NCBI GenBank assembly: GCA_030734395.1
Contig: JAUZTG010000016.1
Location: forward strand, 2,273,668 to 2,337,667
DNA length: 64,000 bases
Direction of reading: 5' to 3'
Source of the DNA: Sarocladium kiliense
Lineage: Eukaryota > Ascomycota > Sordariomycetes > Hypocreales > Sarocladiaceae
Below, piece after piece: positions 24,165 through 35,632 of the stretch. Every line of letters begins with the position of its first letter. Position 1 is the first letter of the stretch. Under the pieces are notes generated by a model. That model saw only the letters and a program-made list of their open reading frames with translations, was not told where the DNA came from and made no database searches. The position numbers and the translations under genes were made by a program.

Positions 24165-25986
24165 TCATGCATAGGTGGCAAAGCCTACAAGATCTGGAGC
24201 CCAGCGTCCCTGGGTGGAAGCCTTGAAGCTGATTTCGTTATCGTCTCCGGCCACGAACCCGTCGACGTCAATCAGAAGGCGTCCAGTCATGTACCAATTA
24301 TCGCCCGCTAAGGGAAATGCCCAACGCTTGCCACCCGCTTGATTGACAGTGATTGTCATATTCCTGGTGTTCGACTCCCAATCGCCAATGGTATGCTTGT
24401 AGTCATAGTTGATGAAGTCGACACCGATGAGAAGTGGCCCAGTATTTGGGGACACGATGCCTCGGAATGTCACGCTCGCATCATCCCCGATGTCACCGAC
24501 TTTCTTTTGTACCGGGGCGCACTGATTTAACTCACAGGCTGTAAGTGTGGCACCTCCCGCGAGTACAGCCGTGTCAACAGCGTAGTAGTTTGCTTGCTTT
24601 GGCGCCGCCGTCTCCACGATGTCGCTTAGGACAAGCAGGCGTAGCTCATGTGGCTTGAGTTCGAAATTTTGCGCCCCTGATATGCTGCCATCTGTATGGG
24701 TCCAGACGTCACGCGCTTTCGCTGAAGAGACTCCGATGAGAGAGAGATCAAGCTCTACAACCTGCGTCTCGTTCTTCCAATTCGCCACACCCAGCACCTT
24801 GCGGCCGCCGGACAGTGGACCTGCCCAAACATCCCACTCTTCCTCTGTATACCGGATGATGAGCTCTGCGGCCTTGGCTAGAGGGTCCTGATTGATGGCG
24901 ATGACCTCTTCGTTTGACATGATTTCCAGAGACTCAAGCGGGATTTCATCGCGATTCATTGCGCCCCCGATCATGAGAGGCGACTTCATTAGGGACCAGA
25001 ATCCGAAATGAAATCGCTCTTCCTCGGATGAGAGCGCCCCGAGGCCTATGCTAAAGAAATGTGAGTAAGTTGCGAAGCTTGCGAGAAGATAGCGACAGCC
25101 TACATAAGCATGTCCATGTCTGCAAATGCGCCAGGGCCCGTGTGTTTCGCATGAGGCACAACTTGATTGGTGATGCGCCAGATCGCACGCCACGCATTGA
25201 AAATGTCATTGCTCATGCGCCAGGTGTTTCCAACAGATGCAGCCCTGCCTCCAGTCAGCGACAATATCGCGCGCCATGAGCATTGTGCGAAGGAGGCTCA
25301 CCATGTAGCAACGTCTTCACCGATACCCCACTGACAAAGGAAGTACTTTATATCGCGATCAACACTGTTCAGTGCGTCGGCCATCTTGACAAAGCGATCC
25401 GGACTTTGAGCCTCGGGGGATTGCCAGTCGACCATTTCTGTACGGGACGTAGCGTAACAATTGTCGTACTTCAGAGTGTCACCTCCCCATTCAGCGAAAG
25501 ATCGAGCATCAATGTCTTCATAACCTGCTCGTTGTTAAAATTCACCATTCACTGTTCACTACAGGAAAGATTTATAAGAGGTCCTAACATACCCAGAGAC
25601 GCAGGGAGATCTGTTGACCCGCACTGTAGATAGCCAGCGCCTGAGTAGAGGCCAAACTGCAACCCAAGCTCGTGGATATACTCACCCAAAGCAACAGGGC
25701 CAGATGGGAAAAGGTCCGCATCCCATTGGAGCCTGCCTTCAGAATCTCTATCCTTAGCAGGCCACCCGCAATCGACGGTCACGATGTTATAGCCAAGGTC
25801 GGAGAAGCCGAGGTCAACAAGACCTTGAGCATTTTCCCGGATGATCGTCTCGCTGGGATAACAGTTGTATCGGTTATAGCTGTTCCAACCCATAGGAGGT
25901 GTTAAGGAGCGCGCGTTGGCAGCTCGACTGACATCGAACAGGGTAACCCACGCCCCAAATGCGCAGATCATTAGTCGTGTAGGCAT
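24165..25986 (-). CDS. Secreted alpha-galactosidase (GH27) with CBM35-like domain
   Basis: Releases terminal alpha-linked galactose from oligo- and polysaccharides outside the cell; 547 residues. Minus-strand exons 25593-25986, 25302-25524, 25104-25244, 24165-25050; introns 68, 57 and 53 bp. Signal peptide about 1-22. GH27 landmarks: LTPPMGWNSYNRYNCY; the nucleophile Asp152 in LKYDNC; the acid/base Asp219 after NTWRMSN; and DMDML followed by LSSEEERFHFGFWS. About residues 255-400 cover the end of the barrel and the antiparallel beta domain. The last ~140 residues (ANYYAVDTAVLAGG to GFATYA) resemble a CBM35-type carbohydrate-binding module. All catalytic features are intact. It resembles secreted Aspergillus AglA-type enzymes. 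Confidence 0.9.
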
Positions 25987-26552
25987 TTCAACTTTTGTCG
26001 TAGATCAGATGGGATCAAAGGAATACTGTGCTGATAGAGCGGGAGTCTCGCCGCCTTTAGGCACCAATACCTCCATTTATATAGCTTCAGATAGGTCGAA
26101 AGCGCTTGACGAAACCTCAAAGCGCCATTATGTTTGAAATCGGCCGTTCACTGGGCCGCTTGCACATCACAAAATTGTCCATGCTCAGGAGCAAGGATTG
26201 GCGCGCATCAGGGAACCGACGTCGATCAGTGCCCACTGAACCCTATATACGAGCTCACTCGGTGATAATGCAACGCTGCCATGTCAGGTGTGGCTCAGAA
26301 TGCGGTATAGTACACAAACGTTAAGCCTGCTTGGCCCCAGAGACTCTGCGCGGCTGTGGGGAACTACCAAGAATCTAGTGCTCAACTAAAATAAACACGG
26401 AGATAGACATAGACTTGACTGTAAGTTCTGGGATAATTGTGGCTGATCGGTTTGGAGTGAGGGTCCATATTCCCTTTTAACTTATTGTAACACCTCCCAC
26501 TCAACTCGAACATGCCAGTTTCAGAAAATCATCGCAAGATCATATTCGGTAG
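25987..26552. other. Intergenic, galactosidase promoter side
   Basis: No supported gene. Holds the presumed promoter of the minus-strand galactosidase and the 3' end of the next minus-strand gene. Confidence 0.5.
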
Positions 26553-29500
26553 CTACTCAACTTGTTGCCATTCTCTGGTCAATTGGAAGATTTGCATCCA
26601 CGAACCCCCGGAATTCGCAGCTGACATCCCGCTGTTCATCTCGTTGAATAACATGGCGCTTGTAGCTCCATTCTCGGTCTCATGCCACCCAAGCTGGCTA
26701 TTGCCATGGAGGTATCCATCCGTGCTTCCCGAGATGGTTTGGATACTTGAGGCTCCCTGGTACATCAATCCTGCCATGCCAGCGCTCATAGCTGTCATCA
26801 TTTGCATCTGTTGCATTTCCCTCAGCATCTTGATCTGGGGCACCGTGCGCGCGTATACTTCGTGTCGTCGGCGCGAGAAGTCAAGCAGCTCGGATGGATT
26901 GTCGTCGCGTTCACGAGCCTCGGCGTATTTCTGCCGCATGCGCGGAGAATACATGCAGCACATTCTGAGCTCTGGGATGAGTTCGTTATGCAGCTCCATC
27001 TTCTGCACCAACCCATCTTTCGACATACTTGGCAACTTCTCAATCTTCCCTAGGGGAGCTTTGCGGTTGTTGTCCACATCGACACCCTGACTGTCTCCAT
27101 CTTCTTCGGAAATGGCTTCAAAGCAGTCCGGACATATGAGACAGTCGTGCCAACCGTACCACAACCGGTTGGGAACATGGTTCTCTTTTGCACACTCCGG
27201 GATACTGGCATATTTGCGTACCACCTGAGAATAACGTGACCAAACACCTTCCTGCCCCGCCTCAAAGAGTTTGTCCATGAATTGAAGAAAGCGAGGCGAG
27301 TTAGGATTAAGGTTGCAAGTGTACACTTTGTCATCTCTAGGCAGCTTTGCAAACTCGAAGAAAACATCTTGGCCCCATGCCTGGAAATAGCCAGCAAAGT
27401 GCGCTGGGCAAACACGGAAGGCGTCAGCTCCCCCTTTAAGGGTGAACCAGGTGCTGTTTGGTAGGCCCTCGGCCGTGCAGGCAGGATTGGCCAGTATGGT
27501 TCGTGCAGCATTGCTGAATATAAGCGCATCTTGAAGTTTGATGCTAGATTCCAGTGCACTCAGGATTGCGTCAATCTTCGCATTGCTAGGTTTGACTATG
27601 TTAGTCTTTTCACCAATACGCATCAAGCAAAGGGCTAGTCACTGACCATAGCCAAGCTGTAGGAGGCTCGGACCTGTGGCCGAACACGTAGTCCATCCTT
27701 TCGGAGCCGTTGATTGGCTTTGGCACAGGGATATACTCAAAAGCAGCCTCGATTGCCGTCCACGCAATCTTGTCAAAGTAACATTCTTCACATATTTTGA
27801 GGCCGTCAACTTTGTCTTTTGGACGGACCCACTCACAGCTAGAAGATTCAACATGATTTCCCTGGCACTTGGGGAGTTGGAAGCGCTTTGTGATCTTGCT
27901 GACCCAGTCCATGAATGGCATGTTGTTGCGGGAGTAAACTTCATAACAGCGCCTCGCATAGCCTACGCTGGTGTCACATGTCCATACGTTGTTTTCACCT
28001 TGCGGGAGATCGCCATGACGCTCAGCACGCGGTATGAACTCGCCACCATACAAAGGACTGGCCAGCAAAATGTCTTCGTAGCAAGCTTCACATGAGACGT
28101 AGTTGATGGCAATGTCGTTCGTCTCACGAGCAATGATGAACCACGTGAAACCGTCTTTGCCAGTAGTGCCAGTAGTCCCTTTACAGTCTTTCATGGAAAG
28201 GCGCCGTCTGAAATAGTTTAACAGTGGTTGGATATCCCCGGTCGCTTGGCAATCCGGAAGGAGTGATCGAGTGATTCGCGGTACATTGAAGCGACAACGT
28301 CCGATTGTATCTTTGACCTCCTCAAATACACCTGAGAGATTTTTGTGGGCGATAAAACGTTCGTGGCAGCGGGTGCATATCAAGAAGCTAGGAACCTGTG
28401 GAAGATGATACCACCTTGTCCTGTATTTTGAGTCGACTAAAGAGCCAGGGCAATCCCATACTACTTCGTTAGGCCGATCGTCTACGTTGAAAGCGAGAGC
28501 TGGTCGTGCCCAATCATCTTCGAGCCATCTGGTATGTTGTTGGACCGCGTTGTGAAAAGGCTCTGGCGTGTCGCGGATATGGAGACTGGTGAGACATGAG
28601 ACTATATCGGTCGGTAGTCCAGGTTCTCGGCCTGTATGGACAGCCTGAGAAGGATCGATATCAGCGATAGACCATCCATTCGGAACAGACAGCCTTACTG
28701 TCGATGGAAACTGATCAGACGACCTCTCCAGTGAACTAGACGTATGAGAGGCAGAGCCATGAGATTGGCGACTCATTTGCGGCGTCTGGGAGCTTGGCCG
28801 CTGTGAGGTCAGCTGTTTGGTCAAGGGCTCCGAGGATGGTAAATTCGCGGTCGGCGATTGCCCGTACAAGGCAGTCATAGGTCCAGAACACTGACTTTTA
28901 GCATCAGCAGTATTCGCGGCGTCCTGTCCCGTGGTGGGCTGATCTACTGCTGAGGACGGATGGCCCAGTGTTGCGTCTGCTCCGCAGCAGGACGTATCAT
29001 GCCCTATGCCTTGGTGCACCGCCCTCTGGGGCGACACGTCTGTCCTCAGTTGAGCAGCACCACGGCTTTCAAGACTAGTTTGCTGACTTGGAGGCGGAAT
29101 ATTCTCTTGAAGATTTGAAGCCGGTCCCGGAAATTGATACGGCTGGTGCATGGAAGTAGCCACTTCGCTCCCTGACATCGAAGTTCTGTTGGGATCCTCA
29201 TACGGACGTTCCGGATATGTCGTCAATCTACTTTGAACATAATACATATCATTGGAGTGCTGGTATCGGATTGATCCGTCAGAAGCCTGATTGTCCGTGG
29301 AGACATGGGCCATGTCCTGGTGGTTTGCTCGAGGATCATAGGAGCCACCATCTCTTGCTGAACCCGCGCCTGCTATGTATACATCTGATTGCGAAATGTA
29401 TGTTGCCCCAGACAATGACCCGATGGACGTCGAATGATTCAGTTGTGTATCATCACTTGATTGAAGCGGTTGATGAATCGTCCCTGACGGATATGCCTGG

Positions 29501-29889
29501 GCCACCGGCGCAGGCTGTTGGTACTGGTACTGTAGAACTTGCTGATGTGGTTGCGAATACCCTTGTGGAAACTGCTGATATACATGTTGTTGTTCTTGTT
29601 GGTTGGTCGTAGGTGGCCGGTAGGCGCTGGCCACTTGCTTGAAGTAAGATGAATTCACGGCAGCTTGCGCCCCTTCACGAGCCAACGCCTTCACGTTTGA
29701 AGATACGCCTCGCGCCAAGCTTGATCCCCAGTCGCGGAGAGACCCTGAGACTGGCCTTGGTGGCAGCGCTGGTCTCGAGGAGTCTCTATTCCTCAGCACA
29801 TTGCAATCTCGTGGGGGAAGGGGTGGCGGCGCTATTGGACGTGTGGGTGGGGGAGGATAGTACGGCAGGCTGCCCTGTTGGCGATCCAT
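26553..29889 (-). CDS. Large unknown protein with CxxC motifs
   Basis: Predicted 1091 residues from two exons, 27647-29889 and 26553-27585, with a 61-bp intron (donor GTCAGT, branch GACTAAC, acceptor CCTAG). The start at 29889 (MDRQQGSLPYYPPPPT) was chosen over an upstream in-frame start because the Pro-rich text begins there. Residues 1 to about 450 are low-complexity (P, Q, S, Y) and probably disordered. The C-terminal half has repeated Cys pairs: CTRCHERF, CEACYED, CEECYFD and CPDCFE, each followed by acidic or aromatic residues, suggesting several zinc-binding or disulphide units. Similar uncharacterised proteins are common in filamentous fungi, but I know of no function. A long Met/Gln-rich tail follows. 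Confidence 0.7.
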
Positions 29890-30315
29890 TCTTGGGGCAT
29901 AAATGCAAAGGCAGATCTTGATGAGAGCATCTGTTAAATGTCTGCTACCAACGGGTGTTGGCGAGGACTTATAATACAAGGACGTGAAAGTAGAAAGCGT
30001 ATGTCGGGACAATTATGCAGCCGACTAGGCTCTTCATGGCCTCATGATCGCAATCTTCTACTCGCGAAACGACTCAGCTGAAATGCATGGGCGGGGAATT
30101 CTGCCTCGTTTAAGGTGAGTAGAGTGGAGTTTCCCACGCTCTATACTGGAAGATACAGGGGTCCCGTGGTTACATGATGGTCGAGACCCGGCCATGACCA
30201 ACCACACTACCTCATGAAGTAACACAGCTTCTCTGCGGCGCAATCACCACGATCTGTAAGTGGCTCGGACAAGTCTGAAACGATTGTGTGATACTAAGTA
30301 CCTAACCCTAGTATA
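29890..30315. other. Intergenic
   Basis: Promoter side of the large unknown gene. Nothing else is seen. Confidence 0.5.
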
Positions 30316-30640
30316 TTTACAAGTTAACGAGGGTGAACGCCGTTTCGGCGGTCTCGCTGTCGATATTCACAAGACGAACTGATAGATACTCAAGTGATTC
30401 TCCATGATTCCACACCAGCTTGTCGAACATTGGCCGGGTATTCTCGACATCCAGTCTCCTCAGCCCTATAAGAAGTAGTACAGAAGCCTCCCGCGCCAGG
30501 ACCTGTAGTCACCCAAAGAGTGCGTCTAGATTGGCCCCGATCCCATTTGGCAGACTTAGACTCCCTGTGCAGACTTCGCCAACCTTCTGAGCCAGAGCCG
30601 CCGTATGAACCGATGTGACCTTGGCAACCGGTCGCTTTAT
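30316..30640 (-). pseudogene. Coding-like C-terminal fragment
   Basis: On the minus strand one frame reads as protein-like text, including RRLDVENTRPMFDKLVW and VRLVNIDSETAETAFTLVNL before a stop, but it contains an in-frame TGA and has no start. It looks like the 3' remnant of a gene next to the transposon. The family is not recognised. Confidence 0.3.
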
Positions 30641-30918
30641 AGAGAACTGCTAATATGAGTACTACTTCACCGCCAAGTATTGCAATGGTCTACTGACCGA
30701 CGAACCGGTGCCCTGCTTCCATCGACTCAGCTTTTGGCGCCGTTTCAAGCCTTACAAATGCTCATGTCAGTGATTAGTAAAAGGCACCACCGGCCTTATA
30801 AACATACCTTGCATCGTCTTTGTTATCGGGTTACAAAGGGCAGCTATATAGCAAGAAATACTATTGTAAAGGACGAAGCGGAGGAGCTTATGAAATTAAT
30901 ATAATTAATAATTAGAAA
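30641..30918. other. Gap left of transposon
   Basis: Short stretch becoming AT-rich toward the transposon; nothing recognised. Confidence 0.4.
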
Positions 30919-30920
30919 TA

Positions 30921-30963
30921 ACGTGATTGATAAGCGAACCGGCCGGACAAGCGAACCGGCCAC
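30921..30963 (+). repeat. Left terminal inverted repeat with internal 13-bp direct repeats
   Basis: Within the TIR the 13-mer AAGCGAACCGGCC occurs twice, at 30932-30944 and 30949-30961 (period 17). Both are preserved in the right TIR except for one base. Such paired subterminal repeats are typical transposase-binding sites; that role is inference. Confidence 0.85.
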
Positions 30964-31018
30964 TTTTCCGTCATCATGTATTATCATCATTTGATCAATT
31001 GTTCCATAACAACCAGTC

Positions 31019-32674
31019 ATGGCAATCCCAAATAATGAGGCTAGCATTAATCTAGCACTTCAAGCCCTTCAAAAAGACCCAGAGCTAAGCGTGCGTCGCG
31101 CAGCTAAGATCTATAATGTTCTACGCACTACCCTTAGTGATCGCAGGCACGGAACTTAATTAAGAAGCGATCTCGTGGCTAATTCGAGGAAACTATCCGA
31201 TCTTGAAGAACAGAAGCTAGTCGAGTATATACTCGATCTAGATTCGCGAGGGTTTTCCCCTCGGATTAGTAGTGTTAAAGAAATGGCTAACCTGTTGCGC
31301 GTCGACCGCGACGCGTCACCCATCAGCAAGCGCTAGGCAGGGAATTTTATTAAGTAGCACCCAGAGCTCAAGATGCGTTTCTTTCTTAAATATGACTACC
31401 AGAGGGCTAAATGTGAAGATCCAATCGCTATAAACGCGTGGTTTCGACTTGTGGCGAACACAATCGCGAAGTATGGCATCCGATCAGATGATATCCATAA
31501 CTTTGACGAGACGGGCTTTATAATGGGCGTCATTGCAAGCGGCATGGTTGTCACAGGCGCAGAAAGGCATAGAAACCCGAAAAGAGTCCAGCCTGGAAAC
31601 CGGGAATGGGTTATAGTCATTTAATCGATCTCTGCGTAGGGCTGGGCAGCGCCGCTATTCATCATTGTTGCAGGCCAATATCACCTCTTAAGCTGGTATC
31701 AAGAAAGCACCCTCCCTGGCGATTAGGCTATCGCAACTACAAAAAACGGCTGGACCGATAATGCTACAGGTCTCCTATGGCTAAAGCACTTCAATCAACA
31801 TACAGAGAAGCGATCAAATGGTGCCTATCGTCTTCTGATCCTTGACGGGCATGAAAGCCACCACTCTGCCGAGTTCGAGGCATATTGCAAGGAGAACAAG
31901 GTTATCACGCTCTGCATGCCTCTTTATTCATCTCACCTGCTCCAGCCTCTCGATATAGGCTGCTTTGGGCCGCTCAAAAAGGCCTACGGTCGAGAAATAG
32001 AGCATCTGATTAAATGCTCTATAACACACGTTTCAAAGACCGAGTTCCTTTCTGCTTTCTATGCTGCATTCCGAGCTATAATAACCGAAAGAAATATCAA
32101 GGGAGGCTTTAGAGGGGCTAGACTTACCCCTCTAGATGCGGAATATGTGATCTTAAAGCTGGATGTGAAGCTACACACTCTAACGCCTCCCGAGGGGACT
32201 CTAGAGCTTCCTGACCCTTAGGTCTTAAAGACTCCTAAGACGATCAAGGAGACTAAATCTCAGTCTGCCTACCTTAAAAATCGAATCAGGAGACATAAGA
32301 GTAGTTCCCCAGCATTAATAATTAACGCTATGTGGTCAATGACCAAGGGTTTGAAGGCATATTAGCACGAGATGGCGTTATTAAGGATAGAGGTCCAAGA
32401 TCTTTGAGATGCTAATCACATCCTTAGCCGGCGCCGGAGAGAAAAAAAGACCCAGCTATGGAATAAAGGGACTATAACAGTTGAGGAAGGTCAAGCATTA
32501 ATTGATCAGAAGGATATAGATTCGCAGGTAGTAGCTAAATTGTCAAGGAGACGTAGTCAGCTAAGGTCGGGGCAGCCAAGTATAAGGCATTATGGTGTGT
32601 ACGGAAAGGCTGGACATAATTCACGAACATGCAAGGCTAATATAGAGGCATCTAGGGAAGAGTATAGCGCTTAG
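31019..32674 (+). pseudogene. Fot1/pogo transposase, multiple in-frame stops
   Basis: One frame from the ATG at 31019 to the TAG at about 32674 gives the whole transposase. An N-terminal helix-turn-helix (SINLALQALQKDPELSVRRA) is followed by a CENP-B-like DNA-binding region. The DDE/DDD catalytic Asp residues are in NFDETGF (about 31502), LLILDGHESHHS (about 31840) and LLQPLDIGCFGPLKKAYG (about 31942). A C-terminal zinc-knuckle ends in GKAGHNSRTC, where two upstream cysteines appear as Tyr. At least nine internal stops are present (about 31157, 31337, 31352, 31622, 31637 and further on). Most would be Trp or Gln codons before G-to-A or C-to-T change, as expected from RIP. Confidence 0.9.
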
Positions 32675-32737
32675 TTTAGATTGATCAAGTAATTTGTTGC
32701 GTTTTAATCGAAGTTCTTAATATAGTGACTGTGGAAA

Positions 32738-32780
32738 GTGGCCAGTTCGCTTGTCCGGCCGGTTCGCTTATCAATCACGT
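32738..32780 (-). repeat. Right terminal inverted repeat
   Basis: Reverse complement of the left TIR with a single C/T difference, directly followed by the TA duplication. Confidence 0.9.
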
Positions 32781-32850
32781 TATTAAGAAAATAAGTCATT
32801 ATATTTAATTATTTATTATATTTTTAATTAGTATTACTTAAAATAAATGG

Positions 32851-33705
32851 TATGAGGGCAAAAGTACAGTGATTGATTCGATACGTTTTGAATCCTCCTA
32901 CAGCAACCACATCATCGTTGCTTACAACTGTTGCGGTGGTCGAACCTGCGCTGGACATTATTGCCAGACCCATCCAAGAAATTTATCGTCCCAAAACAGC
33001 TATCGATGTTGATGAGACAGTGCCAAAGCAGGGCGAAGGCCAAGACCAAGACGATCTTTCGACCTACGGTAGGTCAGCAACTTTGACTCTTCCCGCAAAC
33101 ATCAGTCATAAAGAAGACCGATCCGCTCTTGCAACAGCAGTCATGGGATCTGCTGGCGGAGTCGTCGGGTTCTTCAAACACTTCACGAAGGGCATGTATC
33201 TGGACATGCCTCTAGCCGTGGCGGAGGGTCTGCGCAATGCACCTCACCTGTACGGAGGCGAAGTCTACCAGCCAAGGCCGATAAATGATTGAAGATAAGC
33301 AGGCATTGCGGCTGGCAAGAACTTTAGACATGGGATAGTAGAGGCTTTGGGGGTTTGGCCATGTCGCAAATCAGGGCTGCTCAATCTGGCGGGACAGCTG
33401 GAGCCTTGAAAGGGGCTTGTGTTGGATGCTTGAATATGGGAACAAAGGTTACTTCAGGTGAGACTAGTTTCCCCGTCTGGACACTTCCTGCGGCTCTTAC
33501 TAAAGTGCTTTAAGGTCTTCTTGGGCCTGTAACCTTCACTGGCCAAGGGGTGTATAAGAGTCTCTACACGGCAACGGATCGAGGGGAGCGAGATGCTATA
33601 AAGAATGCGACACGGGACGAAAGTGAGCTCTCATCACAAACCTCACAGGGAGCCGATGATAGAGAGTTTGTCATGCAGCAATTTGCGGCTTTGCTAGATT
33701 CTTGA
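32851..33705 (+). pseudogene. C-terminal remnant of sterol-glucosyltransferase-like gene
   Basis: The 5' part is missing, starting just beyond the transposon. The open frame 32873-33292 contains GFFKHFTKGMYLDMPLAVA and GLRNAPHLYGGEVYQPRPIND, matching the conserved C-terminal extension of fungal GT1/GT28 sterol 3-beta-glucosyltransferase-like proteins. The next codon, expected Trp, is TGA and another stop follows at once. The reading continues (AGIAAGKNF), shifts frame near 33350 (GLAMSQIRAAQSGGTAGALKG), then crosses a plausible 56-bp intron (33458-33513) into GLLGPVTFTGQGVYKSLYTA, ending at 33705. Truncation, stops and frameshift make it a clear pseudogene. The glycosyltransferase core is absent. 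Confidence 0.75.
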
Positions 33706-35632
33706 GCAAACCCCATTGTTCATACAGGATGTCAAATGCGGCAAGCGTCTAAAAGTCGGCAGTGTGCAATACTTCGAAAAAAAGACATTCTGTCAACAGA
33801 GGAGGAGAGAATGAAGAGGAACGCAGTATAACTGCCTCCTACATATGTATATAAGGAGCTTAAAGTCCATAACGAAACTTAGACAATCCGAAGCATGACT
33901 GTATCGCGAATACCCCCTTATGTATTCAGTTTCTTTCTCTTCAATGCAGAAGCTACTAAGATATCTGGCTACAGAAAAGCCTTGGTATTGTTGCTCTGAT
34001 ATAAGAGTATTATATAAGGACATGTGAAGAATAAAGAAGCCATAGAAATTAGTATAATAAGAGGTTTCGCTTATTTAGCGGGCTTAAAATGGCTCGCAAG
34101 GCAATGGTCTCCAACGTATAGATGAGGAGTGTATAAGTTAGAAGCTCTTCTGACAGCTCTCTATTCGTGACTTAGATCACATGCTATAGTAAGCAATTAA
34201 CCCGTAAGGTGTATTTCGAACCCTTCCTTTTCAAGGCGGTGTAAGATTCTCGATCATGGCTATTAGAAAATAATCCCCTTCCTTTCCCGTTCCACTTGCG
34301 AAACCCGGAGGCTTCAAGCGACAGTTCACTCTTTCCTGATCTGTTCTCGGCATTTGATTCTTTCAAATCTGGAATATAGTATCCCTGTCTTCAAGGCCAA
34401 GAGAGGCTCTAGAGATTTGCTTAAAGGACGGCAGCGTTAGATCAGATATCGACTTGTTGACTGCCACTATCCGAATCGTGGGTCCCTCTTTCTACCCAAA
34501 ACCCCTGAAAGCATGCCTAGTATAGCAAGTTAGGGCTGGTGATTATCCTTTAGTAATAGAAAGAATCTCTAGCACGGCCGTTATAGGGTAGGTGGTCAAT
34601 CGGGTTCTAGCAGCTCGAGTTAAACTTTGGTTGGTCGGAATATACTGCAATAGCAATACCCAATCTGATAACATTACCTTGAATCCAGCCAGCCTTATAC
34701 TTTTTTAGGATGTTAAAATAGGTTATAAAGTGGCAGTGAAGTATATAAATCGAGGTCTTAACAGATACTGCAATGATGTTATTATAGGCTCAGGTGAATT
34801 AGTAGAGCCCTTGACTTAAAAACATAATACAGGAGAATATGAATGCCCATTCGAAAGGGAGGATGGAGAGTCTTAAAAGCTTGCTTAATTAAACGCTCAG
34901 CCCATAGCTTTAACTGAAGAGGTAGAGAAGTCATAAGTAGGCTGATAATAGCGTCAGGGAGAAGCTTGCAAATATTGGATATGGTAGCTAGAGCCCAAAA
35001 TGAGGGACGCATTTGATCCAGGGAAGGTAGATTAAGTGTACTTGCAGGGTAATTCTGATCCATCAATTGACCAGACCAGAACGAAGAGATTCCAATATCG
35101 CCCAGGTCGGATCACCGGTGTGCGGGGAACTGCGAAATCTCAATCTGGTGAATCTGGGTGGCGATCCAAGGTCCATCCCAGGGGATCACCGACTACCGCC
35201 ACCAACTATCGGCCCATAATTTAGCGGCTCGCCGAAAAGCCGTCGTAGCTTAGCACAAACCCGAAGACCCAGTCTATTCGCCTCGGTCAACCGTGGATCT
35301 ATGTCAGAACCTTGGGCCTGGGTAAACGCTGGTTCCATTCGGATCATGGTGGTGAAAGTGAACGAATAGCTGACTCCCCGCGGGGTTCTCCCCGCATGCA
35401 CTGCTCCTGTCCCCGGATCTAGATATTAGGATTTCCCAGGTATCTGCCCCCAGACGTTGGAGCTTGTGTGGAGAGTTCTATATAAAGTGGGTAATTAGAT
35501 CTATACTAGGGCGTATTGCGCCATCGCAACGCACTTGTATATGAGTGAGGTAGAGATTGCACGGTCATCATGGTAGAGCTTTGCAACCACATCTCCTTGC
35601 TGCAACTGATCAATTAGCATTACTTTTGAACC
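33706..35632. other. AT-rich decayed repeat zone
   Basis: Mostly AT-rich with TA-rich text to about 35035, then more normal composition. A minus-strand open frame at 34782-35066 has protein-like text (LWAERLIKQAFKTLHPPFRM) that may be part of an old retroelement, but I cannot classify it. A small perfect palindrome CCCCGCGGGG lies near 35377. The proximal 150-200 bp should hold the first sulfatase promoter. Confidence 0.45.

Larger units (their letters stand above)
30919..32782 (+). mobile_element. Fot1/pogo-type DNA transposon, RIP-decayed
   Basis: A Tc1/mariner-superfamily element of the Fot1/pogo class: 1860 bp (30921-32780) between TA target duplications at 30919-30920 and 32781-32782. 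Terminal inverted repeats of 43 bp, 30921-30963 and 32738-32780, start ACGTGATTGATAAGCG and differ at one base. Length and organisation are usual for fungal Fot1 elements. The single transposase frame carries many stops, so the element cannot move autonomously. The insertion separates two gene fragments. Confidence 0.92.

Noticed and set aside
34184..34366. Possible mitochondrial or tRNA-derived insert in the AT-rich zone
   Set aside because: A GGTTCGAA-like T-loop text is present on the minus strand, but no cloverleaf or mitochondrial gene could be recognised.
35370..35400. CCCCGCGGGG palindrome as a regulatory site
   Set aside because: Short, single, and about 240 bp upstream of the sulfatase with no second copy near other cluster genes.
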